DNA of 6,299 nt, taken from DATLGD01 sp035540755. Lineage in GTDB: Bacteria; Actinomycetota; Actinomycetes; Mycobacteriales; SCTD01. The notes under the pieces are model-generated. The model was not told the origin of the DNA, made no database searches, and saw nothing but the letters and a program-made list of their open reading frames with translations. The DNA is taken from contig DATLGD010000041.1 in assembly GCA_035540755.1 (NCBI GenBank), forward strand, positions 1 through 6,299, read 5' to 3'. The position numbers and the translations under genes are program-made. Of this stretch, positions 1 through 5,393 are shown piece by piece (positions within the stretch are counted from its first letter, which is position 1; each line of letters opens with the position of its first letter).

Positions 1-5
1 GGCTG

Positions 6-911
6 GTGCGCACCCGGCTGAGGCTGCAGGCGGCGGTCACCGTGACCACGCGGCCCGGCATCGACCAGCGGCTGGTGGTGCTCGGCGTCCGGGTCGACAA
101 CCGCACCCCGTGGACCGCCGGTGCCGGTGTCACCCGGGACCAGACCGCGCAGGCATCGTTGGTCGGCACGCACCTGCTGCTGACCGTCCAGGGCACCCGC
201 TTCGTCTCGCTGCTCGACGGGCCGTCGTGGTCGGCGGCCGACGCGGCATCGTGCACGTCGTCGCGGTGCTGGCCAGGCCTCGTCAGCGACGACGACGGCG
301 CCGACGCCGTGCTGATCTCACCGATCGTGCTCGGCGACCACCCGGGCATCGCGCCGGAGAGCCCCGGCGACCTGTTCGACGCCACCGAGATCGACGAGAT
401 CCTCACCCTGCGGGTGAGAACGATGACCGACGCGGAGAAGGTCGACGCGCGGGGCACCGACCCGCGTGCGGCCGCCATCCTCGAGCGCTGCGACACGATG
501 ACCGACGAGGCGCTCGGCCGGCTGCACGGGGCGCGGCGCCCGGCCGCCCCGTCGGTCGACGACGTCCCGGTCTTCGCCGACCCGGCCGACGACGAGGTGC
601 CCTGGTGGGACGCCCGGGAGGACGCCCGCGCCGACCCGACCAGCGACGCCGTCCTGGTGGCCGGTGTGCCGGTGTCCCGGGGCAGCCGGGTGCTGCTCCG
701 CCCGAGCCGGCGCGCCGACGCGCAGGACCTGTTCCTCGCCGGAGCGACCGCCGTGGTCACGCGGGTGTACTTCGACGTGGACGGCGCGACGCACGTGGCC
801 GTGGTGCTCGAGGACGACCCCGGTCTCGACCTCTACGACACCACCGGCCGCTACTACTACTTCGCGCCCGACGAGCTCGAGCCGCTGCCGGCCCGGCAGG
901 ACGCACGATGA
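6..911 (+). CDS. Hydrogenase-operon conserved protein of unknown function (5' end probably outside window)
   Basis: The frame is open to the left edge, so the GTG at 6 is only the first start codon inside the window and the true start may lie upstream. Visible are 301 residues with no membrane helix and no signal peptide. An N-terminal part rich in beta-strand-like stretches (residues 1-70) is followed by a Cys pair (C83, C88, in CTSSRCWP). Next is the block GDHPGIAPESPGDLFDATEI near residues 110-129, then an acidic linker. A C-terminal small domain (about 215-295) begins GSRVLLRPSRRADAQDLFLA and ends in a Tyr-rich DTTGRYYYFAPDEL segment. I recall the DHP..APESPGDLFD.TEIDEIL block and the RVxLRPxRRADAQDxFLAG block from uncharacterised proteins beside actinobacterial [NiFe]-hydrogenase genes. 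That is memory, not a search. Its stop overlaps the protease start (ATGA), which supports a role in hydrogenase assembly or function, but no activity can be assigned. Confidence 0.8.
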   Translation: MRTRLRLQAAVTVTTRPGIDQRLVVLGVRVDNRTPWTAGAGVTRDQTAQASLVGTHLLLTVQGTRFVSLLDGPSWSAADAASCTSSRCWPGLVSDDDGADAVLISPIVLGDHPGIAPESPGDLFDATEIDEILTLRVRTMTDAEKVDARGTDPRAAAILERCDTMTDEALGRLHGARRPAAPSVDDVPVFADPADDEVPWWDAREDARADPTSDAVLVAGVPVSRGSRVLLRPSRRADAQDLFLAGATAVVTRVYFDVDGATHVAVVLEDDPGLDLYDTTGRYYYFAPDELEPLPARQDAR

Positions 912-1438
912 CCGGCCGGGTGCTGGTGGCCGGCATCGGCAACGTGTTCCTGTCCGACGACGGGTTCGGCAGCGAGGTGGCCCGCCTGCTCGCGAGGCAG
1001 CCGCTGGCCGAGGGCGTGCGCGTCGTCGACTACGGCATTCGCGGCATGCACCTGGCCTTCGACCTGCTCGACGGCTACGACGGGCTCGTCGTCGTCGACG
1101 CCCTGCCCGGCGACGGAGTGCCGGGCGAGCTCACCGTGCTGGAGGTCGGTCCGGACGACCTCGGCGACGGCGAGCTCGACGCGCACGGGATGGCGCCGGT
1201 GGCGGTGCTGGGCGGCCTCGGCGCCCTGGGCGGCACGCTGCCGCCGACCTACGTCGTCGGCTGCCGGCCGGCCGACGTCGGCGAGGGCATGGGCCTCAGC
1301 CCGGCCGTGGCCGCCGCCGTCGCGCCGGCCGTCGACCTGGTGCACGAGCTGCTGGCCCGGCTCCACGGCACCGACGCCCCCCGGGTCGCCGCAAGCGCAC
1401 GTCCGTCGACCGCACAGCACAGGGAGGAACAGTCATGA
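908..1438 (+). CDS. [NiFe]-hydrogenase large-subunit maturation endopeptidase (HyaD/HybD/HycI type, peptidase family M52)
   Basis: This cytoplasmic protease removes the C-terminal tail of the hydrogenase large subunit once nickel is in the active site, letting the subunit fold and pair with the small subunit. The 176-residue protein opens with the family signature GIGNVFLSDDGFG (residues 9-21). Compared with E. coli HybD (nickel contacts E16, D62, H93), the equivalents here are D18 in the DDG motif, D64 in VVVDAL and H93 in DAHGMAPV. All three are metal-ligand types and H93 even shares its number. DYGIRGMHLAFDLL (41-54) is the usual D.G..G..L block. The core matches the family length of about 155-195 aa. 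The last 20 or so residues are a polar low-complexity tail. The ATG start overlaps the previous stop (ATGA), with AGGA at 898-901 as ribosome site. It is probably specific to a hydrogenase encoded upstream. The exact subfamily, and so the gene symbol, cannot be fixed from sequence alone. Confidence 0.93.
   Translation: MTGRVLVAGIGNVFLSDDGFGSEVARLLARQPLAEGVRVVDYGIRGMHLAFDLLDGYDGLVVVDALPGDGVPGELTVLEVGPDDLGDGELDAHGMAPVAVLGGLGALGGTLPPTYVVGCRPADVGEGMGLSPAVAAAVAPAVDLVHELLARLHGTDAPRVAASARPSTAQHREEQS
1422..1427 (+). promoter_or_regulatory. Ribosome-binding site of the 39-aa micro-protein
   Basis: GGGAGG lies 7 bases before the ATG at 1435, inside the last codons of the protease gene. It is one of the best Shine-Dalgarno matches in the window and is the main evidence that this very short reading frame is translated. 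Confidence 0.75.
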
Positions 1439-1554
1439 GAGCTCTCGGGTGGATCACCACCGGCGTCCTGGGAGTGGTGGCGCTGCTCGGGCTCGGGCTC
1501 GGCGTTCGCTCGATCCCCGATGTCCGCAGGTACCTCCGCATCCGGTCGATGTGA
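1435..1554 (+). CDS. 39-residue single-helix membrane micro-protein (DUF6893-like)
   Basis: A short gene whose ATG overlaps the protease stop (ATGA) behind a strong ribosome site. The product has a hydrophobic stretch of about 18 residues (roughly I7-V24, rich in Gly, Leu and Val), enough for one membrane helix. A basic tail follows with Arg at 25, 31, 32, 35 and 37, ending DVRRYLRIRSM. The pattern of a short hydrophobic helix followed by (D)(I/V)RRYLRIR.M matches what I recall of the DUF6893 small proteins of actinobacteria, often seen near hydrogenase genes. That assignment is from memory. There is no cleavable signal and the Arg-rich tail would favour a cytoplasmic C-terminus. Its position between protease and hypA suggests a link to the hydrogenase, perhaps membrane tethering or stability, but no function is shown. 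It sits in the same reading phase as a long shadow frame, so it is easy to miss. Confidence 0.78.
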   Translation: MRALGWITTGVLGVVALLGLGLGVRSIPDVRRYLRIRSM

Positions 1555-1560
1555 GGGCGG
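1553..1560 (+). promoter_or_regulatory. Ribosome-binding site that supports the GTG start of hypA
   Basis: GAGGGCGG begins at the end of the micro-protein's stop codon and ends 4 bases before the GTG at 1565. The core GAGGG is 7 bases away. It supports that GTG rather than the upstream ATG at 1520, which lies inside the micro-protein gene. Confidence 0.6.
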
Positions 1561-1564
1561 TCCC

Positions 1565-1957
1565 GTGCACGAGATGAGCTACTGCGAGGGCGTGCTCGAC
1601 GCCGTCCACCGCCGGGCCGCCGGCCGGCCGGTGGTCGCGGTCGGTGTCCGCATCGGTGCGGTGCACCGGGTGGTGGCGGACGCCTTCGAGCAGTCGTTCC
1701 AGCTGGCCGCCGCCGGCGGGCCGGCCGAGGGCGCGACGACCGAGGTCGTCGTCGTGCCGGTGCACGGGCACTGCATGGACTGCCGGTACGACTTCGGCTC
1801 GCCCGACCCGTCCCCGGCCTGCCCGTCCTGCGGCTCGCTGGACGTCGCCGTCGACGGCGGCGACGAGGTCGTCCTCGAGTGGCTCGAGTACGCGGCGTCC
1901 GCGCCTGACCGGGCGGACGAGCTGGTGCCCGCGCACACCCACACCGGGCAGGGCTGA
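1565..1957 (+). CDS. hypA: Hydrogenase nickel-incorporation metallochaperone HypA
   Basis: HypA delivers nickel to the hydrogenase large subunit, normally with the GTPase HypB, in the cytoplasm. The GTG start is chosen because it gives the diagnostic N-terminus M-H-E-M-S, in which the N-terminal amine and His2 are nickel ligands in this family. An upstream ATG at 1520 would bury His2. The 130-residue protein has the standard layout: nickel-binding N-terminus, IGAVHRVVADAFEQSF helix region (30-45), and a zinc site of two CxxC pairs, C70-x2-C73 and C86-x2-C89. Length is slightly above the usual 113-120 aa because of a C-terminal extension ending AHTHTGQG, which adds two His residues. It starts 10 bases after the micro-protein stop and is followed by hypC after 3 bases. 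No hypB is present next to it. Confidence 0.95.
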   Translation: MHEMSYCEGVLDAVHRRAAGRPVVAVGVRIGAVHRVVADAFEQSFQLAAAGGPAEGATTEVVVVPVHGHCMDCRYDFGSPDPSPACPSCGSLDVAVDGGDEVVLEWLEYAASAPDRADELVPAHTHTGQG

Positions 1958-1960
1958 GCC

Positions 1961-2236
1961 GTGTGCCTCGCGATCCCCGGCCAGCTGGTGGAGTTCCTGC
2001 CCGGCAACAACGACCAGCTCGCGCTGGTCGACGTCGTCGGCGTGAAGCGGAAGATCAACATCGGCCTGATGGAGGACACGCCCCTGCAGGTCGGCGACTA
2101 CGTGCTCATCCACGTCGGCTTCGCGATGAGCAAGGTCGACGAGAAGGAGGCCGCGGAGGCGCTGTCGATGCTCGAGATGATGGGCGAGACGTTCAGCGAG
2201 GAGCTGCAGGCCGTGGCCGAGTCGAGCATCGAGTGA
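1961..2236 (+). CDS. hypC: Hydrogenase maturation chaperone HypC (HypC/HybG/HupF family)
   Basis: HypC binds HypD to form the scaffold on which the Fe(CN)2CO unit is assembled, then carries it to the large-subunit precursor. The GTG start gives M-C-L-A-I-P-G, the family hallmark. Cys2 becomes the N-terminal residue after Met removal and binds the iron. A small OB-like barrel follows with VGVKRKINIGL and VGDYVLIHVGFAMSKVDEKEA, where His51 in HVGFA is the other conserved residue. The protein has 91 residues. The last 20 or so form a helical-looking acidic tail. It begins 3 bases after hypA with no good Shine-Dalgarno, so translation probably depends on coupling to hypA. Its stop overlaps the GTG of the next gene (GTGA). 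Confidence 0.96.
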   Translation: MCLAIPGQLVEFLPGNNDQLALVDVVGVKRKINIGLMEDTPLQVGDYVLIHVGFAMSKVDEKEAAEALSMLEMMGETFSEELQAVAESSIE

Positions 2237-2457
2237 CCGGGCCCGCGTGCGGCACCGAACCGGGCTGCATCACCTGCGGCGACGTCGCGCTTGCGCTGAC
2301 GGTGCTGACGGTGGAGGGCAGCGACGCCCGGTGCCGTGCCGACGACGGTCGCACCGAGCTCGTCGCCACCGAGCTGGTCGGCGCCGTGGTGCCTGGCGAC
2401 CGCGTGCTCGTGCACGCCGGTGTCGCGATCGAGCGACTCGTCCGGAGGGAGTCCTGA
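2233..2457 (+). CDS. Second, divergent HypC-like hydrogenase formation protein (CITCGD type)
   Basis: A 74-residue protein starting at a GTG that overlaps the hypC stop. It is recognisable as a HypC/HupF-family barrel from PGDRVLVHAGVAIERL at 54-69, which parallels VGDYVLIHVGFAMSKV in the HypC next door. It lacks the MCLAIP start. Instead Cys12 opens a CITCGD motif (C12, C15). Cys12 lies 49 residues before His61, the same spacing as Cys2 to His51 in HypC, so Cys12 aligns with the iron-binding cysteine. Additional Cys residues are at 6 and 34. No start codon exists between the GTG at 2233 and Cys12, so the 11-residue extension is unavoidable and Cys12 cannot become N-terminal by Met removal alone. 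I recall such CITC-type HupF/HypC proteins beside hypC in actinobacterial hydrogenase operons. Its role is unproved: it may be a dedicated partner of HypD or of the large subunit. Not in the usual five-gene hyp scheme. Confidence 0.85.
   Translation: MTGPACGTEPGCITCGDVALALTVLTVEGSDARCRADDGRTELVATELVGAVVPGDRVLVHAGVAIERLVRRES
2444..2448 (+). promoter_or_regulatory. Ribosome-binding site of hypD
   Basis: GGAGG sits 8 bases before the ATG at 2457, inside the final codons of the HypC-like gene. It fixes the hypD start and makes hypD the strongest internal translation start among the hyp genes here. Confidence 0.7.
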
Positions 2458-3584
2458 TGCGCTTCGTCGACGAGTTCCGCGACGCCGACCTGGCCGAGGT
2501 GCTGGGGCGCGAGATCACCGCGCTGTGCGAGCCGGGGCGGCACTACAAGGTGATGGAGGTGTGCGGCGGCCACACGCACACCATCTACCGCTACGGGGTG
2601 CAGGACCACCTGCCCGAGAGCATCGAGCTCGTGCACGGACCGGGCTGCCCGGTCTGCGTGATCCCGATGGGCCGGGTCGACGACGGGATCGCCATCGCCG
2701 AGCGCGACGGCGTCATCCTCACCTGCTTCGGCGACATGATGCGGGTGCCCGGAGGGCGCGGATCGTTCCTCGAGGCCAACGCCCGCGGCGCCGACATCCG
2801 GATGGTCTACTCCCCGCTCGACGCCCTGCGCATCGCCCGGCAGAACCCCGACCGGCAGGTCGTCTTCTACGCCATCGGCTTCGAGACGACCGCCCCGTCG
2901 ACGGCGCTGACGGTGCTGCGTGCGGCGCAGGAGGGCGTCGAGAACTTCTCGGTGTTCTGCAACCACGTCACGATCATCCCGGCGATCAAGGCGATCCTCG
3001 ACTCGCCGGACCTGCGGCTCGACGCCTTCCTCGGCCCCGGCCACGTCTCGACCGTCATCGGCTGCCGGCCGTACGAGTGGATCCCCCGCGACTTCGGCCT
3101 GCCGTTGGTCTGCGCCGGCTTCGAGCCGCTCGACCTGCTGCAGTCGGTGTACATGATCATGAAGCAGTTCGCCGAGGGCCGCGCGGAGGTGGAGAACCAG
3201 TACGGCCGGGTGGTGCAGTACGACGGCAACCCGGTGGCGCTGAAGGTGCTCGCCGAGGTCTTCGCGCTGCGGCCGTTCTTCGAGTGGCGGGGCCTCGGGT
3301 CCATTGCGCACTCGGCGCTGCAGCTGGCCCCGGCGTACGCCCGGTTCGACGCCGAGCAGCGCTTCGACCTGCCCGGCGTGCGGGTCGCGGATCCCAAGGC
3401 CTGCCAGTGCGGCGAGGTGCTCAAGGGCGTGCTGAAGCCCTGGGAGTGCAAGGTCTTCGGCACCGCCTGCACACCGGAGACGCCGATCGGCACGTGCATG
3501 GTGTCCTCCGAGGGCGCATGCGCCGCCTACTACAACTACGGCCAGTACGCCAAGCAGCGGCTGACCCTCGAGGTGCTCTCGTGA
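2457..3584 (+). CDS. hypD: Hydrogenase maturation iron-sulfur protein HypD
   Basis: HypD is the redox-active scaffold that, with HypC, holds the iron while HypE/HypF-derived cyanide groups and CO are attached. The 375-residue product matches the normal family length (about 370-375). Conserved blocks appear in order: CGGHTH at 36-41, GPGCPVC at 61-67 (C64 and C67, the redox pair), GDMMRVPG, and GFETTAPSTALT in the central domain. Next are FCNHVTIIPA, FLGPGHVSTVIG and CAGFEPLD. A C-terminal region carries cysteines at 316, 318, 331, 338, 347 and 355, four of which should bind the [4Fe-4S] cluster. All landmark residues are present, so it looks functional. The ATG overlaps the preceding stop by one base (TGATG) and its own stop overlaps hypE. 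Confidence 0.98.
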   Translation: MRFVDEFRDADLAEVLGREITALCEPGRHYKVMEVCGGHTHTIYRYGVQDHLPESIELVHGPGCPVCVIPMGRVDDGIAIAERDGVILTCFGDMMRVPGGRGSFLEANARGADIRMVYSPLDALRIARQNPDRQVVFYAIGFETTAPSTALTVLRAAQEGVENFSVFCNHVTIIPAIKAILDSPDLRLDAFLGPGHVSTVIGCRPYEWIPRDFGLPLVCAGFEPLDLLQSVYMIMKQFAEGRAEVENQYGRVVQYDGNPVALKVLAEVFALRPFFEWRGLGSIAHSALQLAPAYARFDAEQRFDLPGVRVADPKACQCGEVLKGVLKPWECKVFGTACTPETPIGTCMVSSEGACAAYYNYGQYAKQRLTLEVLS

Positions 3585-4678
3585 CTCGCGGCCAGGTGGC
3601 CGACGGCGTCACCGAGGACCAGGTGGGCGAGCGCATCGAGCAGATGCGCCGGCGGCCGCAGAAGTTCCGCGACGAGCGGATCACCATGGCCCACGGCGCC
3701 GGCGGCAAGGCCAGCCGGGCGCTGGTCGAGGGGCTGGTCGTCCCGCTGCTCGCGAACCCGGCGCTCGAGCAGCTGTCCGACGCCGGGCTGTTCGCCGCCG
3801 GCACCGCCCGCCTGGCGGTCACCACCGACGCCTTCGTGGTGAAGCCGATGCGCTTCCCCGGCGGCTCGATCGGTGAGCTGGCCGTCAACGGCACGGTGAA
3901 CGACCTCGCCGTGTCCGGCGCCCGCCCGCTCGCGCTGACCGCCGCCCTGGTGCTCGAGGAGGGCCTGGCCGCCGGCGCCCTGCGCACCGAGGTCACCGCC
4001 ATGGCCGACGCCGCCCGCGCGGTCGGCGTCCCCGTCGTCGCCGGCGACACCAAGGTGGTCGAGCGCGGCAGCTGCGACGGCATGTACGTGGTCACCACCG
4101 GCGTCGGCGTCCTCGAGCACGACGTCGCGCTGTCCCCGACTGCGGTGCGGCCGGGGGACAAGGTGCTGCTGTCGGGCACCGTGGGCGACCACGGCATCGC
4201 CGTCATGCTCGCCCGCGGTGACCTCGATCTCGAGGCCGACGTGCGCAGCGACACCCAGCCGCTGTGGTCGCTGGCGGCCGCGCTGCTGGACGTCTGCGGC
4301 AGTGACCTGCGGTGCATGCGCGACGCCACCCGCGGCGGCGTCGCCACGGTGCTCAACGAGATCGCGCTGGCCGCCGAGGTGGGCATCGTGATCGAGGAGA
4401 GCCGGGTGCCGGTGCGGCCGGAGGTGACCGGCGCGGGCGAGATCCTCGGCATCGACCCGCTCTACGTCGCCAACGAGGGCAAGCTCGTCGCGTTCGTGGC
4501 CCCCCATCGCGCCGATGCCGCGCTCGCCGCGATGCGCGCGCTGCCCTCCGGAGCCGAGGCCGCGCTCGTCGGCGAGGTGCGGGCGGAGCCGCCCGGCCGG
4601 GTGCTCGGCCGCACCGGCTTCGGCGGCCACCGCCTCATCGACATGCTCGTCGGCGACCCGCTGCCCCGGATCTGCTGA
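3581..4678 (+). CDS. hypE: Hydrogenase maturation protein HypE (cyanide-ligand synthesis)
   Basis: HypE takes a carbamoyl group from HypF onto its C-terminal cysteine, dehydrates it with ATP to a thiocyanate, and passes cyanide to the iron on HypC-HypD. The 365-residue protein ends PRIC, with Cys365 the required last residue. It has the PurM/AIR-synthase-like layout: AHGAGGKASRALV (37-49), TTDAFVVKPMRFPGGSIGEL (81-100), NGTVNDLAVSGARP, VVAGDTKVVERG, SGTVGDHGIAVM and RDATRGGVATVLNEIA, the last a phosphate-loop-type block. The GTG at 3581 overlaps the hypD stop (GTGA) and has GAGG 7 bases upstream. A later ATG at 3644 is possible but would drop a charged lead-in (to about residue 33) of a kind I recall in actinobacterial HypE. 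HypF is not encoded in this window. Confidence 0.97.
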   Translation: MTRGQVADGVTEDQVGERIEQMRRRPQKFRDERITMAHGAGGKASRALVEGLVVPLLANPALEQLSDAGLFAAGTARLAVTTDAFVVKPMRFPGGSIGELAVNGTVNDLAVSGARPLALTAALVLEEGLAAGALRTEVTAMADAARAVGVPVVAGDTKVVERGSCDGMYVVTTGVGVLEHDVALSPTAVRPGDKVLLSGTVGDHGIAVMLARGDLDLEADVRSDTQPLWSLAAALLDVCGSDLRCMRDATRGGVATVLNEIALAAEVGIVIEESRVPVRPEVTGAGEILGIDPLYVANEGKLVAFVAPHRADAALAAMRALPSGAEAALVGEVRAEPPGRVLGRTGFGGHRLIDMLVGDPLPRIC

Positions 4679-4698
4679 CCACGCGCACCACCCCCCCG

Positions 4699-4705
4699 AA
4701 GGAGG
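4699..4705 (+). promoter_or_regulatory. Strong ribosome-binding site of the 70-aa acidic protein
   Basis: AAGGAGG, a near-perfect Shine-Dalgarno, lies 7 bases before the ATG at 4713. It is the main support for the short gene downstream and lies in the 34-base gap after hypE, which contains no evident terminator hairpin. Confidence 0.75.
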
Positions 4706-4712
4706 AGCAGCG

Positions 4713-4925
4713 ATGACCGAGAGGGACCAGAGCCCGCACCTGCAGGAGGAGCCGCAGGAGGAACGCGGCGCGCCCGGGTCGCGCGACGAGGGTGGACCGC
4801 CCGGAGCCGGTCCGAGCGACCGGCCGGCCGGCACCTCGGACGAGCGCAGCGACACCGGGGTGGAGAGCCAGGGCACCGTCGACCCGGACATGCCCGACCT
4901 GCCCGCCGGCGACCAGGGAGGCTGA
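4713..4925 (+). CDS. Small acidic, low-complexity protein of unknown function
   Basis: A 70-residue product starting MTERDQSPHLQEEPQEE and ending MPDLPAGDQGG. It has almost no large hydrophobic residues, no cysteine and no tryptophan, is rich in Glu, Asp, Gly, Pro and Ser, and should be intrinsically disordered and cytoplasmic. Support for it being real comes from the near-perfect ribosome site and its tight link (1-base gap) to a second protein of similar character. Codon use is ordinary high-GC, like its neighbours. It follows hypE by 34 bases, so it may ride on the hydrogenase transcript, but nothing in the protein ties it to hydrogenase. I do not recognise a family. Confidence 0.65.
   Translation: MTERDQSPHLQEEPQEERGAPGSRDEGGPPGAGPSDRPAGTSDERSDTGVESQGTVDPDMPDLPAGDQGG
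4916..4921 (+). promoter_or_regulatory. Ribosome-binding site of the 131-aa acidic protein
   Basis: GGGAGG ends 5 bases before the ATG at 4927 and forms part of the last two codons of the preceding gene. It supports the start and suggests that the two small genes are translated together. Confidence 0.65.
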
Positions 4926-4926
4926 C

Positions 4927-5322
4927 ATGTCCGAGCAGGACGAGCAGGGCGCGCAGAGCCCCTCGCACCCCGAGGCCGACATGGGCGGGGGCCGCAGCCA
5001 GCGCGGACCGTCCACCTCCGTGCCCGGGGAGCAGGAGCCCGGCGGCGTCGTCCCTCCCTACGAGGACCGCAAGGACACCGCGGAGCCCGACCAGGAGGGC
5101 GGATCGGTGCGCGACGGCGCGCGTGTCGGCGGCGCCACCGGGCCGATCTCCGACGACGAGTTCAAGGCGCCGAGCCCCTCGGACACCGCCGGCGGCCGCA
5201 CCGCCTCGCCCGCCGACGAGCAGCCTGCGGCGGACATGCCCGACGGTCCCTCTGCCGAGTCGGGTGAAGACCGCACGGCGCACACGCCCGGCACGCCGAA
5301 GGGCGAGCGCGGGGGAGCCTGA
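4927..5322 (+). CDS. Acidic disordered protein with GGVVPPYE and SPADEQPA motifs, function unknown
   Basis: A 131-residue product beginning MSEQDEQGAQSPSHPEADMG. It is rich in Gly, Pro, Ser, Asp and Glu, has no cysteine, no membrane helix and no signal peptide, and should be largely unstructured. Landmark segments are PGGVVPPYEDRKDTAEP (about 38-54), VGGATGPISDDEF, TASPADEQPAADMPDG and the tail AHTPGTPKGERGGA. I have a recollection of short actinobacterial hypothetical proteins with VPPYE.R, GGATGP and SPADEQPA segments in that order, without a known role. This is memory only. The short opening MSEQDEQ resembles MTERDQS of the gene before it, so the two may be distant paralogues or simply share composition. 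An antisense reading frame covers the region but has no support. Confidence 0.7.
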   Translation: MSEQDEQGAQSPSHPEADMGGGRSQRGPSTSVPGEQEPGGVVPPYEDRKDTAEPDQEGGSVRDGARVGGATGPISDDEFKAPSPSDTAGGRTASPADEQPAADMPDGPSAESGEDRTAHTPGTPKGERGGA

Positions 5323-5343
5323 CCCGCGACCGACCGGGGTCGC
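5321..5343 (+). terminator. Weak hairpin after the small-protein genes
   Basis: GCGACC at 5326-5331 and GGTCGC at 5338-5343 form a perfect 6-bp stem around a 6-base loop. An alternative 5-bp pairing is GACCC (5321-5325) with GGGTC (5337-5341). There is no T-run after it, so as an intrinsic terminator it is doubtful. In DNA this GC-rich, such hairpins also arise by chance. Confidence 0.25.
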
Positions 5344-5393
5344 CGTCGTCCGCCGGCCGTCAGGAGCAGGTGGGGCGGGGTAGAGCAGACGGC
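5323..5393 (+). other. 71-base intergenic gap before the DUF2252 gene
   Basis: This is the longest non-coding gap in the window. It holds the weak hairpin at its left end and a G-rich stretch (5369-5380). It is the most likely place for the hydrogenase-linked transcript to end and for a promoter of the next gene. A TAGAGC at 5381-5386 could be a poor -10 element, placing a transcript start at about 5393. I see no convincing -35 element or operator. Confidence 0.35.

Noticed and set aside
110..907. Long open upstream extension of the protease frame, starting from an ATG at 110
   Set aside because: Its translation is Arg/Pro/Gly-rich nonsense typical of a shifted frame in GC-rich DNA, and it lies on top of the well-supported upstream protein. 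The protease signature begins right after the ATG at 908.
1520..1564. ATG start for HypA 15 codons upstream
   Set aside because: It lies inside the micro-protein gene and would hide the M-H-E nickel-binding N-terminus that the family needs.
1963..2232. N-terminal extension of the HypC-like gene back into hypC
   Set aside because: That stretch is an Arg-rich shadow of hypC. The GTG at 2233 with its 4-base overlap is the natural start.
2336..3580. 780-residue frame that would fuse a long N-terminal part onto HypE
   Set aside because: The first 415 or so residues are out-of-frame hypD and have shadow-frame composition. HypE has a normal length from the GTG at 3581.
3421..4891. Long minus-strand frames opposite hypE (343 and 451 residues)
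   Set aside because: Low-complexity Ser/Arg or His/Asp-rich translations lying antisense to hypE, with no independent support.
5123..5383. 86-residue plus-strand frame overlapping the second acidic protein
   Set aside because: It is Arg/Pro/Ala-rich, out of frame with a better-supported gene, and has no convincing ribosome site.
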